Source: Campylobacter sp.
Lineage (GTDB): Bacteria > Campylobacterota > Campylobacteria > Campylobacterales > Campylobacteraceae
Assembly: GCF_019423325.1 (NCBI RefSeq)
Contig: NZ_JAHZBQ010000001.1
Span: forward strand, 682,001-746,000
DNA: 64,000 bases
Direction: 5' to 3'
A model generated the notes under the pieces. The model was not told the DNA's origin. It saw only the letters and a list, made by a program, of their open reading frames with translations, and did not search any database. Shown here one piece after another: positions 7,901 through 16,440 of this stretch. A program made the translations under genes and the position numbers. How positions within the stretch are numbered: position 1 is the first letter of the stretch; every line of letters begins with the position of its first letter.

Positions 7901-10114
7901 CAGGCTGCGATATGCACTTACGTTTTTACCCTCCTCGGTTACGCTGAAATTTAGTAGAATATTTATGGCGTTAGAGACATTAAGATCAGCTGCTGCCGGC
8001 GAGAGTGCAAGCTCCTTTTTACCGGCGGGGCTTAGCGTAAATTCTGCCCTACGAAGCTGCGTAGCGCCCTTTTTCTTTAAGCGATCGTTTAGAAACGAAA
8101 AGCCCTCGTAGCCTTTAATTTTTAGCTCTTTTTCATAGGCGTTTGCTTCTAGCGAGCCTTTCAAATCTCCAGCTGGCGCGCCTGCAAGATAGTTTGAGCT
8201 TAGCTTTAAAGTTATGATTTCATCCGCGCCATATTCGTCTTTAGCAGTTAAAATTTCATTTTTAATGCGGTTTGGGAGGAAATTTTCTACGCTAAAGCTT
8301 TTAGAAGCGATGATTTTATCCTCATAGATGAGATCTAGGCGGTAAGTGCCGCTTTTCTCGCCCATCAGCTCATCGATTTTAACGCTGCCGAACTCATCGG
8401 TGTTTTGCGCGCGCGTGATGACCACAGTGCCGCTAGGATCGTAAATTTTAAATTTAATCGGCGTATTTTTTAAAGAGCTAAAATCGCGATTTTTCATCAC
8501 GATCGTGCCTAAAAGCCGCTCATTCGGGCTTATCAGCTCGCTTGCGAGATAAACAAACGGACGCTTTGCAGTAATCGTTTTCTCGACGCTTGCTACGGCG
8601 TTATTAAATAGCACGAACGCATGCTCATCGCCTTTACTAATCTCGATAGAGCGCGGGTTTTTGGCTAGAATTTCCATATTTTCTAATCGCAAAATTCCAT
8701 CTCCGTCCGTTTTATCCTCTACGATTAGCTCATTTTTATCGCTGTAAATTTTAACCTTCGCTCTGCTTAGCTCCTCGCCATTACTAAGCCTAGAAGTATA
8801 AATTAGCGCACCGCGCTCAAGCAGCACCACTTGAGCCGTAATGTCGCTAAGATAGGCTACGCGCGAAACCTCTTGCATCTTTTCGCCCACTTTGTAAAAC
8901 GCCGTGATTTTATAAATTCCATCCTCGTAGCCTTTAAAATCCATCGCGATTTTATGTTCCGCAACGGCGTTTTTAGCGCCTCCTATATCAAAGCTCTTAA
9001 CCGCGATCTCGCTAGCTAACCCACCTACACTATCTTCGTTGCTTTCAAAGTTTAAAAAATACCTAAAATTTTGCTCAGGGACTTTGGCAATCGAAATTTT
9101 AACCTCATTTACGTTTGAACTTTTAAAAGCTAACGAAGCGGATTTTGGGATAAAATTTTTCTCGTCGCTAAAGGCTACGAAAGGCAGCCTGTCGCCCATT
9201 TTTACGCTTTGTTTTATCTCGTCACGCAAAATATATGAGCTATCTCCGAAGCCCTTTAGCAGCCTGATCTCGTAGCTTTTATTCGGCATAAACTCGTCGC
9301 TTACTATATCTGCATAGTAGTAACATGAAGGATCGTCGCTTCCGCCATCCTCTTCATCTTCGTCATAATAATAATATCGCGGCTGAGTGAGGCTAAATTT
9401 ACTCACGCCTGCGATTCTTACGTATTTGGCGGACAGCTCGTCCATATAGTTAGGAAAACACACTCTAGCCGCGAGCGAGCCGTCTTTTAGAGCCGCAGGG
9501 CGGATCTGCACGCCACTTAAATTTGAAGCGTTAATGCTATCATTAAAAGGCTCCTCGTCCGTGCGCAGCTCCACCGGATTTTGCAGCTTTGCGCCCGCTT
9601 TTGAGGTGAGGGATTCTATTTGCAATACGACGTTTTGCGCCTTAGGATCGAAGCTGAATAAAAAATTCCTATCATCGTGCGAGCTAAGCTCGTAGGATAT
9701 GTCGTTTTGGGCTAAATTCTGCGCGCGGTAAATTCTAGTCGCTTGCTGTAGTGCGTCCTTGCTAACCGCATCGTTAAATTTAATTGCCACTAACCCCGGA
9801 CGCAGAAGCGCAATATGCTCGGTGCTAAAAGGCTCTGTCTCGAACTCAAAGCGCACCCCGCGCGCCTCGCACGAATAATTAACCCCGGCGCTAAGCATCG
9901 GCTTTGGATAAAGCCTGATTGAGCTTTCACTCACGCTTTCGTAGATGCCCGTGATTTTGGGAGTGCATTTTAAGATCTGCTTTTGCGTGACGCTAAATCC
10001 ACTGCCGTCCACCCCGCTAATCTCGTAAGCCCCGCTAGCGTATTTGATCTCTACGCCCGCGGCAAAGCTAGCCAAAGCGCAAAATAGCGCTGCGCTTAGT
10101 AGTTTTGTCTTCAT
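4949..10114 (-). CDS. Bacterial alpha-2-macroglobulin (MG2 and thioester domains)
   Basis: A periplasmic protease-trapping protein of about 1721 residues. I place the start at the ATG at 10114, preceded by AAAGGA, which gives a clean signal peptide (MKTKLLSAALFCALASFAAG); a TTG five codons upstream has no ribosome site. Repeated macroglobulin beta-domains fill the first two thirds, and the reactive thioester motif CTEQ sits in YPYGCTEQL near residue 1266, followed by the helical complement-like domain. In the family, cleavage of a bait region activates the thioester, which covalently traps the protease. No lipobox is seen, unlike the E. coli lipoprotein ECAM, so this form may be soluble. It lies 47 bp downstream of pbpC on the same strand, the standard pairing in which it is thought to guard peptidoglycan repair. 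Confidence 0.92.
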   Translation of the reverse strand: MKTKLLSAALFCALASFAAGVEIKYASGAYEISGVDGSGFSVTQKQILKCTPKITGIYESVSESSIRLYPKPMLSAGVNYSCEARGVRFEFETEPFSTEHIALLRPGLVAIKFNDAVSKDALQQATRIYRAQNLAQNDISYELSSHDDRNFLFSFDPKAQNVVLQIESLTSKAGAKLQNPVELRTDEEPFNDSINASNLSGVQIRPAALKDGSLAARVCFPNYMDELSAKYVRIAGVSKFSLTQPRYYYYDEDEEDGGSDDPSCYYYADIVSDEFMPNKSYEIRLLKGFGDSSYILRDEIKQSVKMGDRLPFVAFSDEKNFIPKSASLAFKSSNVNEVKISIAKVPEQNFRYFLNFESNEDSVGGLASEIAVKSFDIGGAKNAVAEHKIAMDFKGYEDGIYKITAFYKVGEKMQEVSRVAYLSDITAQVVLLERGALIYTSRLSNGEELSRAKVKIYSDKNELIVEDKTDGDGILRLENMEILAKNPRSIEISKGDEHAFVLFNNAVASVEKTITAKRPFVYLASELISPNERLLGTIVMKNRDFSSLKNTPIKFKIYDPSGTVVITRAQNTDEFGSVKIDELMGEKSGTYRLDLIYEDKIIASKSFSVENFLPNRIKNEILTAKDEYGADEIITLKLSSNYLAGAPAGDLKGSLEANAYEKELKIKGYEGFSFLNDRLKKKGATQLRRAEFTLSPAGKKELALSPAAADLNVSNAINILLNFSVTEEGKNVSAYRSLSYLPYDRIVGIRASKDFISSGDSVKFGFALLDSKTKTDVKGKIDVEIYRDDFTYVYDGNRYVEQESFNLVSAVSTDAREFEYKFQNGGNYLIVANDYSSGASAGVRVDVSGWGYYGRVNAKDVQSAKIKLASDKVKAGDKIKGVINSPVESGVLNISLVGEQVYDYKILSIKGGSAEFELSVPDNFVGGHINAVIARAATPAAMPLRAYANVPVALDASSHKANVQILAEKSYKNGQNAQISVKSEPNSKVVLYAVDLGILDIVSQEELDAFKAFDVSAYFALRYFDIYDDLSVYQTTAKELSFGGDGVMAKAKRNLSPVENKKQKKFIKMLIAKADANGEAKFELAMPKNFNSTIRLSAMAIGEAATIGSANIEAKVRDDVIIKPADLAYMVRGDEISVPLTLINTTDKEQKAVLKISSSPSVAISGGEANFTLKPLEVKHTNFTASALDIADANIKFDLDANGQKFSNDVEFDIISQFPRSKLFHVSYGDKPVTLKIDPSYKEIYTHISATPNAFSLADELYLYPYGCTEQLTSKMVAVDYVARKDSNKTLTNRVNEYASRILSRLKPSGSFGYWSAHGVTNYYASIYASDVLLELDARYKFLSNKQRSLIFSALKSDYEDQATLRVYADFVLDQYGKLDDDEINFIYDNGLYDNSPMARIAMAAILKKHNMTTEFNFMREKINQMDYDYAEDGAGLTFASDIRDAAFKLYAFGKAGIKDDSTSKAAIALVRNLKDADNTQERASVIRGFDAYFKDAKKDISFALKYDGETKNFNSPLDTKLAVKDGSIEFTPMSGNGELFFTVLGFGYESAAVKHNPLSINRPFDNDRDKKVEIYREFLDARGNIVDLNKLKVGQKIYSKISWRANHYLYNFAIDEAMPSCFEAVNERLGSAAQARPEGFVDSVAIEHTEYLYDRVLHFPKSGYFYYDPQEGHNSTGVIYTPINVIMSGSCALPAISIEDMQYERVNNYDLQTLKFKVAR

Positions 10115-10161
10115 AAAATTCCTTTGCAAAAATTTTACGAAATTATATACAAATTAACCTT

Positions 10162-13100
10162 TTATTTTCTTTCATTTACTCTAAAATTTGCTTTAGCGAA
10201 ATTTGCATTTTCGTCCAAGCAGCCAAGCTCGAAATCCCCTGCTCCAAGACTTAGCGTAAAAGCCTCGCCGTTAGTGCGCGCAAAATATTCTCCCGTTTTA
10301 ACTTTAGAATTTGCAGGCGTTAGGCTTTGCGTGGTAAAATCTCGTGCCGTGAAATTTTGTTGCGAGGAATTTCGATCCGTAAAATTTTTCGCTGTGAAAT
10401 CTTGAGTCTCCGAATTTTGCTCTGTAGAATTTTGCAAGATAGAATTTTGCGACGCCAAATTCCGTGTGACTGGATTTTCAGCTATAAAATTCAATCCCGC
10501 AGAATTTTGCTTCGTAAGATTTTGTGATTTTACATTCTGCGACGCTGAATTTTGTCGCATAGAATTTTGTACCGCAGAATTCTGTTCTACAAAATTTTGC
10601 TGTACTAAATTTTGCTTTAAATTATCTTGCTGCGCCGTGCTAGAATGCTTGGAATCCAAATCTGTGGAATTCTCCCCCGTAAACGCAGTGGAATTTAGCA
10701 CTATAAACTCCCGCGAACCGCCGCTTAGTCTGATATATACCCGCTCGCCAAAAACCGCCGTGCACTGCACTTTAAGCCGCAAAAAGCCGTCCGCGCCGGT
10801 CTCGTAGGTTTTGGCGTTGATGTCGTTTAGTACGGGCTTTACGGCGGCAAATTTAGCCGCGCACCTTCCTGCGCGCACCTTTTGCGGATCGACTAGGCCG
10901 TGTTTTAGCAGATAAAAAAGCTCGCTCGTACCGTAAATTTCGCACTCCTCGTTGGGCTCAACTCCATCGATCGTAAGATCCTCGGCGCTTTGAGCGCACT
11001 CCTTTTCGCGGTACGCGTCGGTGCATACTCGCCGCAAGCTCACGCCCGTAGGACGCGCAAACTCCACCTCGCCCAGCATGCCCGATTTATCGAGGAAGGC
11101 AAACATATTAAACGCCACTTTTGCGGCACTTACGCCGCCGCTAAGATCCCTAGTCTTGGAGCCGTCGAAATTTCCCAGCCAGACGCCGAGGGTAAATTTC
11201 GGTGTCAGAGCGACGGTGTAGAGATCGCGCGCATCGGCGCTCGTACCCGTTTTAAACATCAGCGGCGGCGCGTTTAGGGTATTTTGCCACACCGAGCCGA
11301 GGTAGGAGCGCGGCGCGTTTCTTAACATCTGCGTTACGACGTAGGCGCTCTGCGGGGTTAAAATTTTAGCATCGTCGCCGATCTTTGCGCCCGCTATTTC
11401 GAGCTTTCGTAGCTTCCCGCCGTTTGCAAACGCGCTGTAAAGGCGAGCAAGATCCATTAGGCTCATCGAAATGCTTCCCAGCGCGATACCTGCGCCGTAA
11501 TAATCCTTGCTAAACTCCGCCAAATGCACATTTGATAGCATCTCATACAGCCCGTCGCCCTCAAGCATCAAATTTAGCTTCACCGCAGGGATATTCAGGC
11601 TCAGACTTAGCGCGTCAGTCGCACTCACCGCGCCCATGAAGCCCTGATTGTAGTTACGCGGCACGTAGCCCGCGAAGATTATCGGCGCGTCGATCAGCTT
11701 TTTTGAAGGGGTGATGAGCCCGTGCTCAAGGGCCTTGGCGTAGATGAAGGGCTTGAGCGTCGAGCCCACGTTTTTTTGCGAACGAACGCCGTCGTTTTGC
11801 CCCTCTCTGCCGCTAAAATCGTGGCTGCCGACGTAGGCGATCACGCTCATGCTTTCGTTATCGATCAGCACCGCAGCGCCGTTTCTAACGCCCTTATCGC
11901 GCAGGGAGAGGATCTCGCTTTTCAAAAAACCCTCAAGCGCGATCTGGGTTTTCAGATCCAAGCTCGAATAAATTTTACCCTCGTTTAGACGCGCAAGCTC
12001 CTGCGCTAGCGCAGTTTGCTCCTTGGACTGCGAGCTCCCTTTAAAGTTTTTGAAATTTTCCTGCGTCTTGGCGTTAGGATCGGAATTTATCTGCGCCTGG
12101 GCGGCTAAAGCGAAATTTTGTGGCATCTTGGCGTTGGGAGCGGAATTTGCCTGCGATTCGGCGCTTGCAGCAGAAGCCGTCTGCATTTTGGCGTCCGAAG
12201 TAGAATCTGTCTGAGCATTAGCGTTCGACGAGGTGAAATCCGCCTGCATACTAACATCCGAAACGGAATTTGTCTGTACAATAAAATTTATGCGCGACCG
12301 CTCGCTAGAGTTTGTATCTGCCTGCGGATTTTGCGGTAAATGTGCGGTATCTTGCCGATTATTTAAATTTAGATTTTGCGAATTTTGCGGCTCTTGGTAC
12401 GGATGTGCGGCACCGGAGGCGTTCTGCCGCTTGTTTAAATTTATATCCGCACTCGGATTTTGCGGCAAATACTCGGTTTGTCGTTTATTTGAATTTGCAT
12501 CTGCGCCAAAATTCTGCGGCGAATACGCAGTGGCTCGTTGCTCGTTTAAATTTAGACTTTGCGAGTTTTGCGACGGATGTACGGCAATAAAATCTCGCCG
12601 CTCATCTAAATTTGTACTCTTTCGTTCATTTAGTTTTACGCCTGTCTGCGATTTTGCGCCTTCGCGCTCTTTTAAATTTAGACCCCTCCGTCCGCCCAAA
12701 TTTAAACTCTCCGTCGTCTCCGCTTCTTTCGAATCCGCTCCCGCCTGCGCGTTTACGGCGCTTGATAAATTCGCCCTAACATTCGCCGCAGCCGTAAAAT
12801 TTGATTCGGCACTAGTCGCGTCCGAAAAATTTGACTCTGCCGCCGCGGTTCGGTGCGCAGCCGAGCTTGCTTGCCCCGCCGTCCCGCCGGGCGTGCCGCC
12901 CTGCTTTAAATTTTGAGTGAAATTTGCATCATCTTTAGCGATGAAATTTTGCATTTTATAATTGCTAAACGCCAACAGCGCATAATGCGGCGCGTAATTG
13001 GGTGCTGCGTAGCGTCTGGGCGAGAAGGGCTCTGCGAGGGCACGCTCATACTCGCTTTGCGAAATCACGCCGCCCTGCCGCAGCTGCGAAATTAGGCGGT

Positions 13101-13773
13101 TTTTAAGCGCGTTGATGTTTGATCTGCGGTCCAGGCGGTTTTTGTTCGGGTTTTTCGGGATCACGCTAAGAAGCGCGATTTGAGCGTTGCTAAGCTCGCG
13201 CAGATCCTTTTTGAAGTAAAAATACGCCGCCGTTTTGACCCCCTCGATGTTGCCGCCGTATGGGGCGAGGTTGAAATACATTCCTAAAATTTCATCCTTG
13301 CTGAAGTGCCACTCCAGCTGAAAGGCGTTGAAAATTTCGATGATTTTGTTCTTGTAGCTGCGCTGTTTGGGGCGCATCATACGCGCAACCTGCATCGTAA
13401 TCGTCGAAGCTCCGACGCGCTCGACGTTGCCCTCGCTTTTTTTAGTAAAATTTTGCGTAAAATTATACGTAGCCGCGCGCAGGATCGAGGCTGGATTGAC
13501 GCCGAAATGGTAGTAAAAATAGCGATCCTCGAAGTAGATCGCGCTTTGTTTCAGCCGCGGCGGTATCTCGTCTGCGCTCGCGTAAAAGCGCCAAATTTGA
13601 TCGTCGCTGATCTGCATATTTAAAATTTCGCCGTTTCGATCATATAAAATTCTACTCTTCTGCTTGTTTAGCATATCCAAATTTAGCGGATAAAGCGCGT
13701 CCAAGATCAAAAACATAGCGAATGCAAATGCGCAAAATAGCGTGATTTTTAACGTAAATTTTAGAAATTTCAT
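10162..13773 (-). CDS. pbpC: Penicillin-binding protein 1C with two large repeat-rich expansions
   Basis: A bifunctional peptidoglycan glycosyltransferase/transpeptidase of 1203 residues, against about 770 for typical PBP1C. One N-terminal membrane segment (about 7-27) precedes the GT51 domain, with EDRYFYYHFG and GASTITMQVAR. The transpeptidase has SxxK in STLKPFIYAK, SxN in LSLNIPAVK and KTGTSADARD. A C-terminal PBP1C-type domain follows (VDPQKVRAGRC). The extra length comes from a roughly 300-residue insertion between the two catalytic domains (about 281-584), rich in Asn, Gln, Ala and Ser, and a pentapeptide-periodic stretch near the C-terminus (about 1035-1160). Both stay in frame and all catalytic motifs remain, so the enzyme is probably active. 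It heads an operon with alpha-2-macroglobulin. The start has no Shine-Dalgarno sequence. Confidence 0.93.
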   Translation of the reverse strand: MKFLKFTLKITLFCAFAFAMFLILDALYPLNLDMLNKQKSRILYDRNGEILNMQISDDQIWRFYASADEIPPRLKQSAIYFEDRYFYYHFGVNPASILRAATYNFTQNFTKKSEGNVERVGASTITMQVARMMRPKQRSYKNKIIEIFNAFQLEWHFSKDEILGMYFNLAPYGGNIEGVKTAAYFYFKKDLRELSNAQIALLSVIPKNPNKNRLDRRSNINALKNRLISQLRQGGVISQSEYERALAEPFSPRRYAAPNYAPHYALLAFSNYKMQNFIAKDDANFTQNLKQGGTPGGTAGQASSAAHRTAAAESNFSDATSAESNFTAAANVRANLSSAVNAQAGADSKEAETTESLNLGGRRGLNLKEREGAKSQTGVKLNERKSTNLDERRDFIAVHPSQNSQSLNLNEQRATAYSPQNFGADANSNKRQTEYLPQNPSADINLNKRQNASGAAHPYQEPQNSQNLNLNNRQDTAHLPQNPQADTNSSERSRINFIVQTNSVSDVSMQADFTSSNANAQTDSTSDAKMQTASAASAESQANSAPNAKMPQNFALAAQAQINSDPNAKTQENFKNFKGSSQSKEQTALAQELARLNEGKIYSSLDLKTQIALEGFLKSEILSLRDKGVRNGAAVLIDNESMSVIAYVGSHDFSGREGQNDGVRSQKNVGSTLKPFIYAKALEHGLITPSKKLIDAPIIFAGYVPRNYNQGFMGAVSATDALSLSLNIPAVKLNLMLEGDGLYEMLSNVHLAEFSKDYYGAGIALGSISMSLMDLARLYSAFANGGKLRKLEIAGAKIGDDAKILTPQSAYVVTQMLRNAPRSYLGSVWQNTLNAPPLMFKTGTSADARDLYTVALTPKFTLGVWLGNFDGSKTRDLSGGVSAAKVAFNMFAFLDKSGMLGEVEFARPTGVSLRRVCTDAYREKECAQSAEDLTIDGVEPNEECEIYGTSELFYLLKHGLVDPQKVRAGRCAAKFAAVKPVLNDINAKTYETGADGFLRLKVQCTAVFGERVYIRLSGGSREFIVLNSTAFTGENSTDLDSKHSSTAQQDNLKQNLVQQNFVEQNSAVQNSMRQNSASQNVKSQNLTKQNSAGLNFIAENPVTRNLASQNSILQNSTEQNSETQDFTAKNFTDRNSSQQNFTARDFTTQSLTPANSKVKTGEYFARTNGEAFTLSLGAGDFELGCLDENANFAKANFRVNERK
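10330..10680 (-). repeat. 15-bp coding repeat giving about 20 pentapeptide units in PBP1C
   Basis: The C-terminal part of pbpC is built from units of 15 bp whose core is GAATTTTGC or AAATTTTGC on the plus strand. Translated, they give five-residue units of the form Gln-Asn-(Leu/Phe/Ser)-x-x, about 20 in succession, with later units drifting (for example KNFTD, RNSSQ, QNFTA). I count 15 RAATTY hexamers in 10351-10672, against about 0.3 expected at equal base frequencies. The periodicity resembles pentapeptide-repeat proteins, but Gln replaces the usual small residue and the central position is often Ser, so a regular beta-helix is uncertain. Confidence 0.85.
12020..12930 (-). repeat. Degenerate repeat insertion between the PBP1C catalytic domains
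   Basis: This segment encodes the roughly 300 extra residues between the glycosyltransferase and transpeptidase domains. Two degenerate patterns are seen: motifs such as QNPSADINLNKRQ, QNFGADANSNKRQ and NLNNRQDTAHLPQNP repeat about every 20 residues, and short units such as NAKMQ and SDAKMQ recur about every 10 residues nearer the transpeptidase. The DNA carries many AAATTT, GAATTT and AAATTC hexamers. It has no recognisable domain and is probably disordered. Confidence 0.75.
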
Positions 13774-13779
13774 CGCGCA

Positions 13780-13785
13780 ATTATA
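13780..13785 (-). promoter_or_regulatory. Likely -10 box of pbpC, six bases before its ATG
   Basis: The minus strand reads TATAAT, then six bases (TGCGCG), then the ATG of pbpC. Initiation at the usual distance would fall on or next to the start codon, giving a leaderless or nearly leaderless message. No ribosome-binding site is present, which fits. Confidence 0.55.
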
Positions 13786-13810
13786 TCAAAGAATTTTAAT
13801 GATTTTAGGC

Positions 13811-13816
13811 TATAAT
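13811..13816 (+). promoter_or_regulatory. -10 box TATAAT of the UvrD-like helicase gene
   Basis: TATAAT lies 26 bases before the TTG start at 13842. It overlaps an upstream in-frame ATG (13815), which would therefore not be in the transcript. The AAGGA at 13831-13835 then serves the TTG. Confidence 0.65.
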
Positions 13817-13841
13817 GGCGCCTTTTTGCAAAGGAATAATC

Positions 13842-15869
13842 TTGGACGCTCTAGCTAAGCTAAACACCGAACAATACGCCGCAGCAACCGCTCCTGCTGG
13901 GCATAATCTAATAATCGCAAGCGCAGGCACGGGCAAAACCAGCACCATCGTCGCGCGCATCGCTCATCTGCTAAATCTCGGCACGAGCCCTAGAAAAATT
14001 TTGCTTCTTACTTTTACGAATAAGGCCGCGAGCGAGATGATAGCGAGGCTGCAGCGGCATTTTGATAAAAAAATCACCTCCGCAATCGTCGCGGGCACCT
14101 TCCACGCCGTATCCTACGCCCTACTTCGTGATCTGGGCAAAGGCGTGATCCTAAAGCAGCCCGCCGAGCTAAAGACGCTGCTAAAAAGCCTCGTAGAAAA
14201 GCGCAAATTTTATCACGTAAGCGACGCACGCCCCTACGGCGGGGCATATCTTTACGACGTGTACTCACTGTATCAAAACAAGGAGATGAGCGCGGATTTT
14301 GCGACGTGGTTTAGCAAAAACTACGAGGATCAGGCGGAATTTGCCGAAATTTATGCAGATATTTTGCGCGAGTTTGAAGAGGAAAAGGCAAAATTTAACT
14401 ACGCCGATTTCAACGACGTATTGCTAAAGATGCGCCGCGAGCTGCAAAAGGGCGCGCCGCTACGGTTTGATGAAATTTTAGTGGACGAGTATCAGGACAC
14501 GAACTCGCTGCAAGGAAGTCTCATCGATGCCTTTGCGACGAAAAGCCTTTTTTGCGTCGGCGATTTCGATCAGAGTATCTATGCTTTCAACGGCGCAAAC
14601 ATCGACATCATCGGCAGCTTCGGCAAGCGCTTTGCGGACGCTAAAATTTACGCGCTGAATATCAACTACCGCTCAAGCTCGGCGATTTTGGCGCTTGCAA
14701 ACCGCGTCATCGCGAACAATCCGCGCCTTTACGAAAAGAAGCTGATCGTGGGTCGCGAGGGTAAATTTAGCGCGCCTAAGCTACATGTTTACGACGATAC
14801 GGCGGCACAATACGCCCACGTAGCCGCACAGATCGCGCAAAGCGGTACCCCGCGCGAAAAGATCGCCGTCATCTTTCGCAACAACTCCAGCGCCGACGGC
14901 GTCGAGGTCGCGCTTAAGGAGCTCGGTATCGGCGCGAAGCGAAAAGGCGGCGTGAGCTTTTTTGAAAGCCGCGAGATCAAGGCCTTTACGGACATCTTCG
15001 CGATGATAATAAACCCAAAAGATATGATGGCCTTTATGAGCACGTGCGAATACGCAAGAGGCGTCGGCAGTGCGCTAAGCAAGGAGCTTTTCGACGCGCT
15101 GATCGCGCTTGGGCACGGAAGCATTCACGTAGGTCTTTTGCGCCCCGACGAGAGCGTTAAAATTTTTGAAAAAAAGAGGAAAAACTATCAGCTCGGACTT
15201 TTTGACGATGTGGATATTATCGGCTCGGTATCGCGCTTTGAAGCTTTGGAATTTGACGAGTTTTTTCGCTCGCATCCGGTGCTAAAACATAATAAAATCA
15301 CCGAAGGCGGCGCCGTATTTTTGCACGAAATTTATAAAATTTTTAAAAAAAGCGGCTCAGCTGTAAGGTCCGCTACGCTGATATCACAGATCAAAGACTC
15401 GCGCCTTTTCGCGCTTGTGGCGGATTTCATCGCGACAAAGCGCGCGGCGCTGAAAAACGGCAAGATAGACGATGAGCGCAAAAAGGATGAGATCTCCCGC
15501 ATCTACAATAAATGCGGCATTTTAGAGCAGATCGCCGGTAAATACGCGGATCCGCAGAGCTTTTATAATTTCATAACTCTGGGCGCAAAGGAGATGAGCG
15601 AGGGCGAAGGGGTGAATCTGCTCAGCGTGCACGCAAGCAAGGGGCTCGAGTTTTGCAGCGTCTATCTCATCGATCTGGCGCAAAACCGCTTCCCGAACCT
15701 CAAGCTAATGGCGATGGGAGGCAGCCTGGAGGAAGAGCGGCGGCTCTTTTACGTAGCGGTTACTAGAGCGCGCGACGAGCTGGTGTTAAGCTACGCGAAA
15801 TTTGATAAGATCAGAAAAGTTAGCTACGAGCCGAGCTGCTTTTTAAGGGAAGCGGGGCTGGTGAAGTAG
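13842..15869 (+). CDS. UvrD/Rep-family superfamily 1 DNA helicase
   Basis: A 3'-5' ATP-dependent DNA helicase of about 675 residues. Motif I is ASAGTGKTSTIVAR, motif II is VDEYQDTN, and NYRSS, a TVHASKGLEF-type segment (SVHASKGLEF) and VAVTRARDEL supply motifs IV-VI of the UvrD class. I moved the start from the ATG at 13815 to the TTG at 13842: the ATG lies inside the -10 box, whereas the TTG has AAGGA six bases upstream and leads straight into LDALAKLNTEQ. A single gene, divergent from pbpC. It resembles the general repair or replication-restart helicase of other Campylobacter, but I cannot assign it firmly to Rep, PcrA or UvrD. Confidence 0.9.
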   Translation: MDALAKLNTEQYAAATAPAGHNLIIASAGTGKTSTIVARIAHLLNLGTSPRKILLLTFTNKAASEMIARLQRHFDKKITSAIVAGTFHAVSYALLRDLGKGVILKQPAELKTLLKSLVEKRKFYHVSDARPYGGAYLYDVYSLYQNKEMSADFATWFSKNYEDQAEFAEIYADILREFEEEKAKFNYADFNDVLLKMRRELQKGAPLRFDEILVDEYQDTNSLQGSLIDAFATKSLFCVGDFDQSIYAFNGANIDIIGSFGKRFADAKIYALNINYRSSSAILALANRVIANNPRLYEKKLIVGREGKFSAPKLHVYDDTAAQYAHVAAQIAQSGTPREKIAVIFRNNSSADGVEVALKELGIGAKRKGGVSFFESREIKAFTDIFAMIINPKDMMAFMSTCEYARGVGSALSKELFDALIALGHGSIHVGLLRPDESVKIFEKKRKNYQLGLFDDVDIIGSVSRFEALEFDEFFRSHPVLKHNKITEGGAVFLHEIYKIFKKSGSAVRSATLISQIKDSRLFALVADFIATKRAALKNGKIDDERKKDEISRIYNKCGILEQIAGKYADPQSFYNFITLGAKEMSEGEGVNLLSVHASKGLEFCSVYLIDLAQNRFPNLKLMAMGGSLEEERRLFYVAVTRARDELVLSYAKFDKIRKVSYEPSCFLREAGLVK

Positions 15870-16440
15870 GCAAATTTTGCTCGTTAAATTTGAAAATTTC
15901 ATTTTAGCGCGGGCGGATCGGTTGAGTAAGAATTTTACTCCTCGCGTACGTCTGACGCGCCGTCTGCTACGACTTCTTTATCGGATTGCTTGGTAAGAAT
16001 TTTGCCGCACGATTTTTGTAAAATTTTACGATTTGTAAATTTTGCGGCGCGGATATTGCACGATATTTTGTAAGGACTAAAATTTGAAATTTCCATTACG
16101 CTCCGCTGCCGTGTTTTATACATCGCGGAGCTTAAATTTTATTTAATAAATTCCAAAATGCCGCAAATTCCACGACGAGTTAAAATTTTAAAGCGCATCA
16201 AATTTACAGCGCTACAAATTTTAAATTTCACTACGTATTGCGCGCGCCGTAAAAAGTACGTGCCCTGCCAAATCTATTGCAGCGTGAAATTCCGAGCGGC
16301 GACAACTCGCATATTTGTTAAATAGATTTCGCATCGCGTAAAATTCCATTGCCGGTAAAGTTTGCTGCCGATCAATTTATCGCCGCATAAAATACTGTCG
16401 CGCAAATTTAACGCAGCGCAAAGCCCTTCGCCGCGTAAAC
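15870..16440. other. Gene-free convergent spacer
   Basis: 571 bp between the 3' ends of the helicase and upp genes. It holds many AAATTT and AAATTC hexamers in degenerate context and no credible ORF, tRNA or clear terminator. Confidence 0.6.

Noticed and set aside
12233..12916. 227-residue Cys/Phe-rich ORF on the plus strand
   Set aside because: It is the antisense frame of the pbpC repeat insertion; it has no ribosome site and its composition is explained by the repeat.
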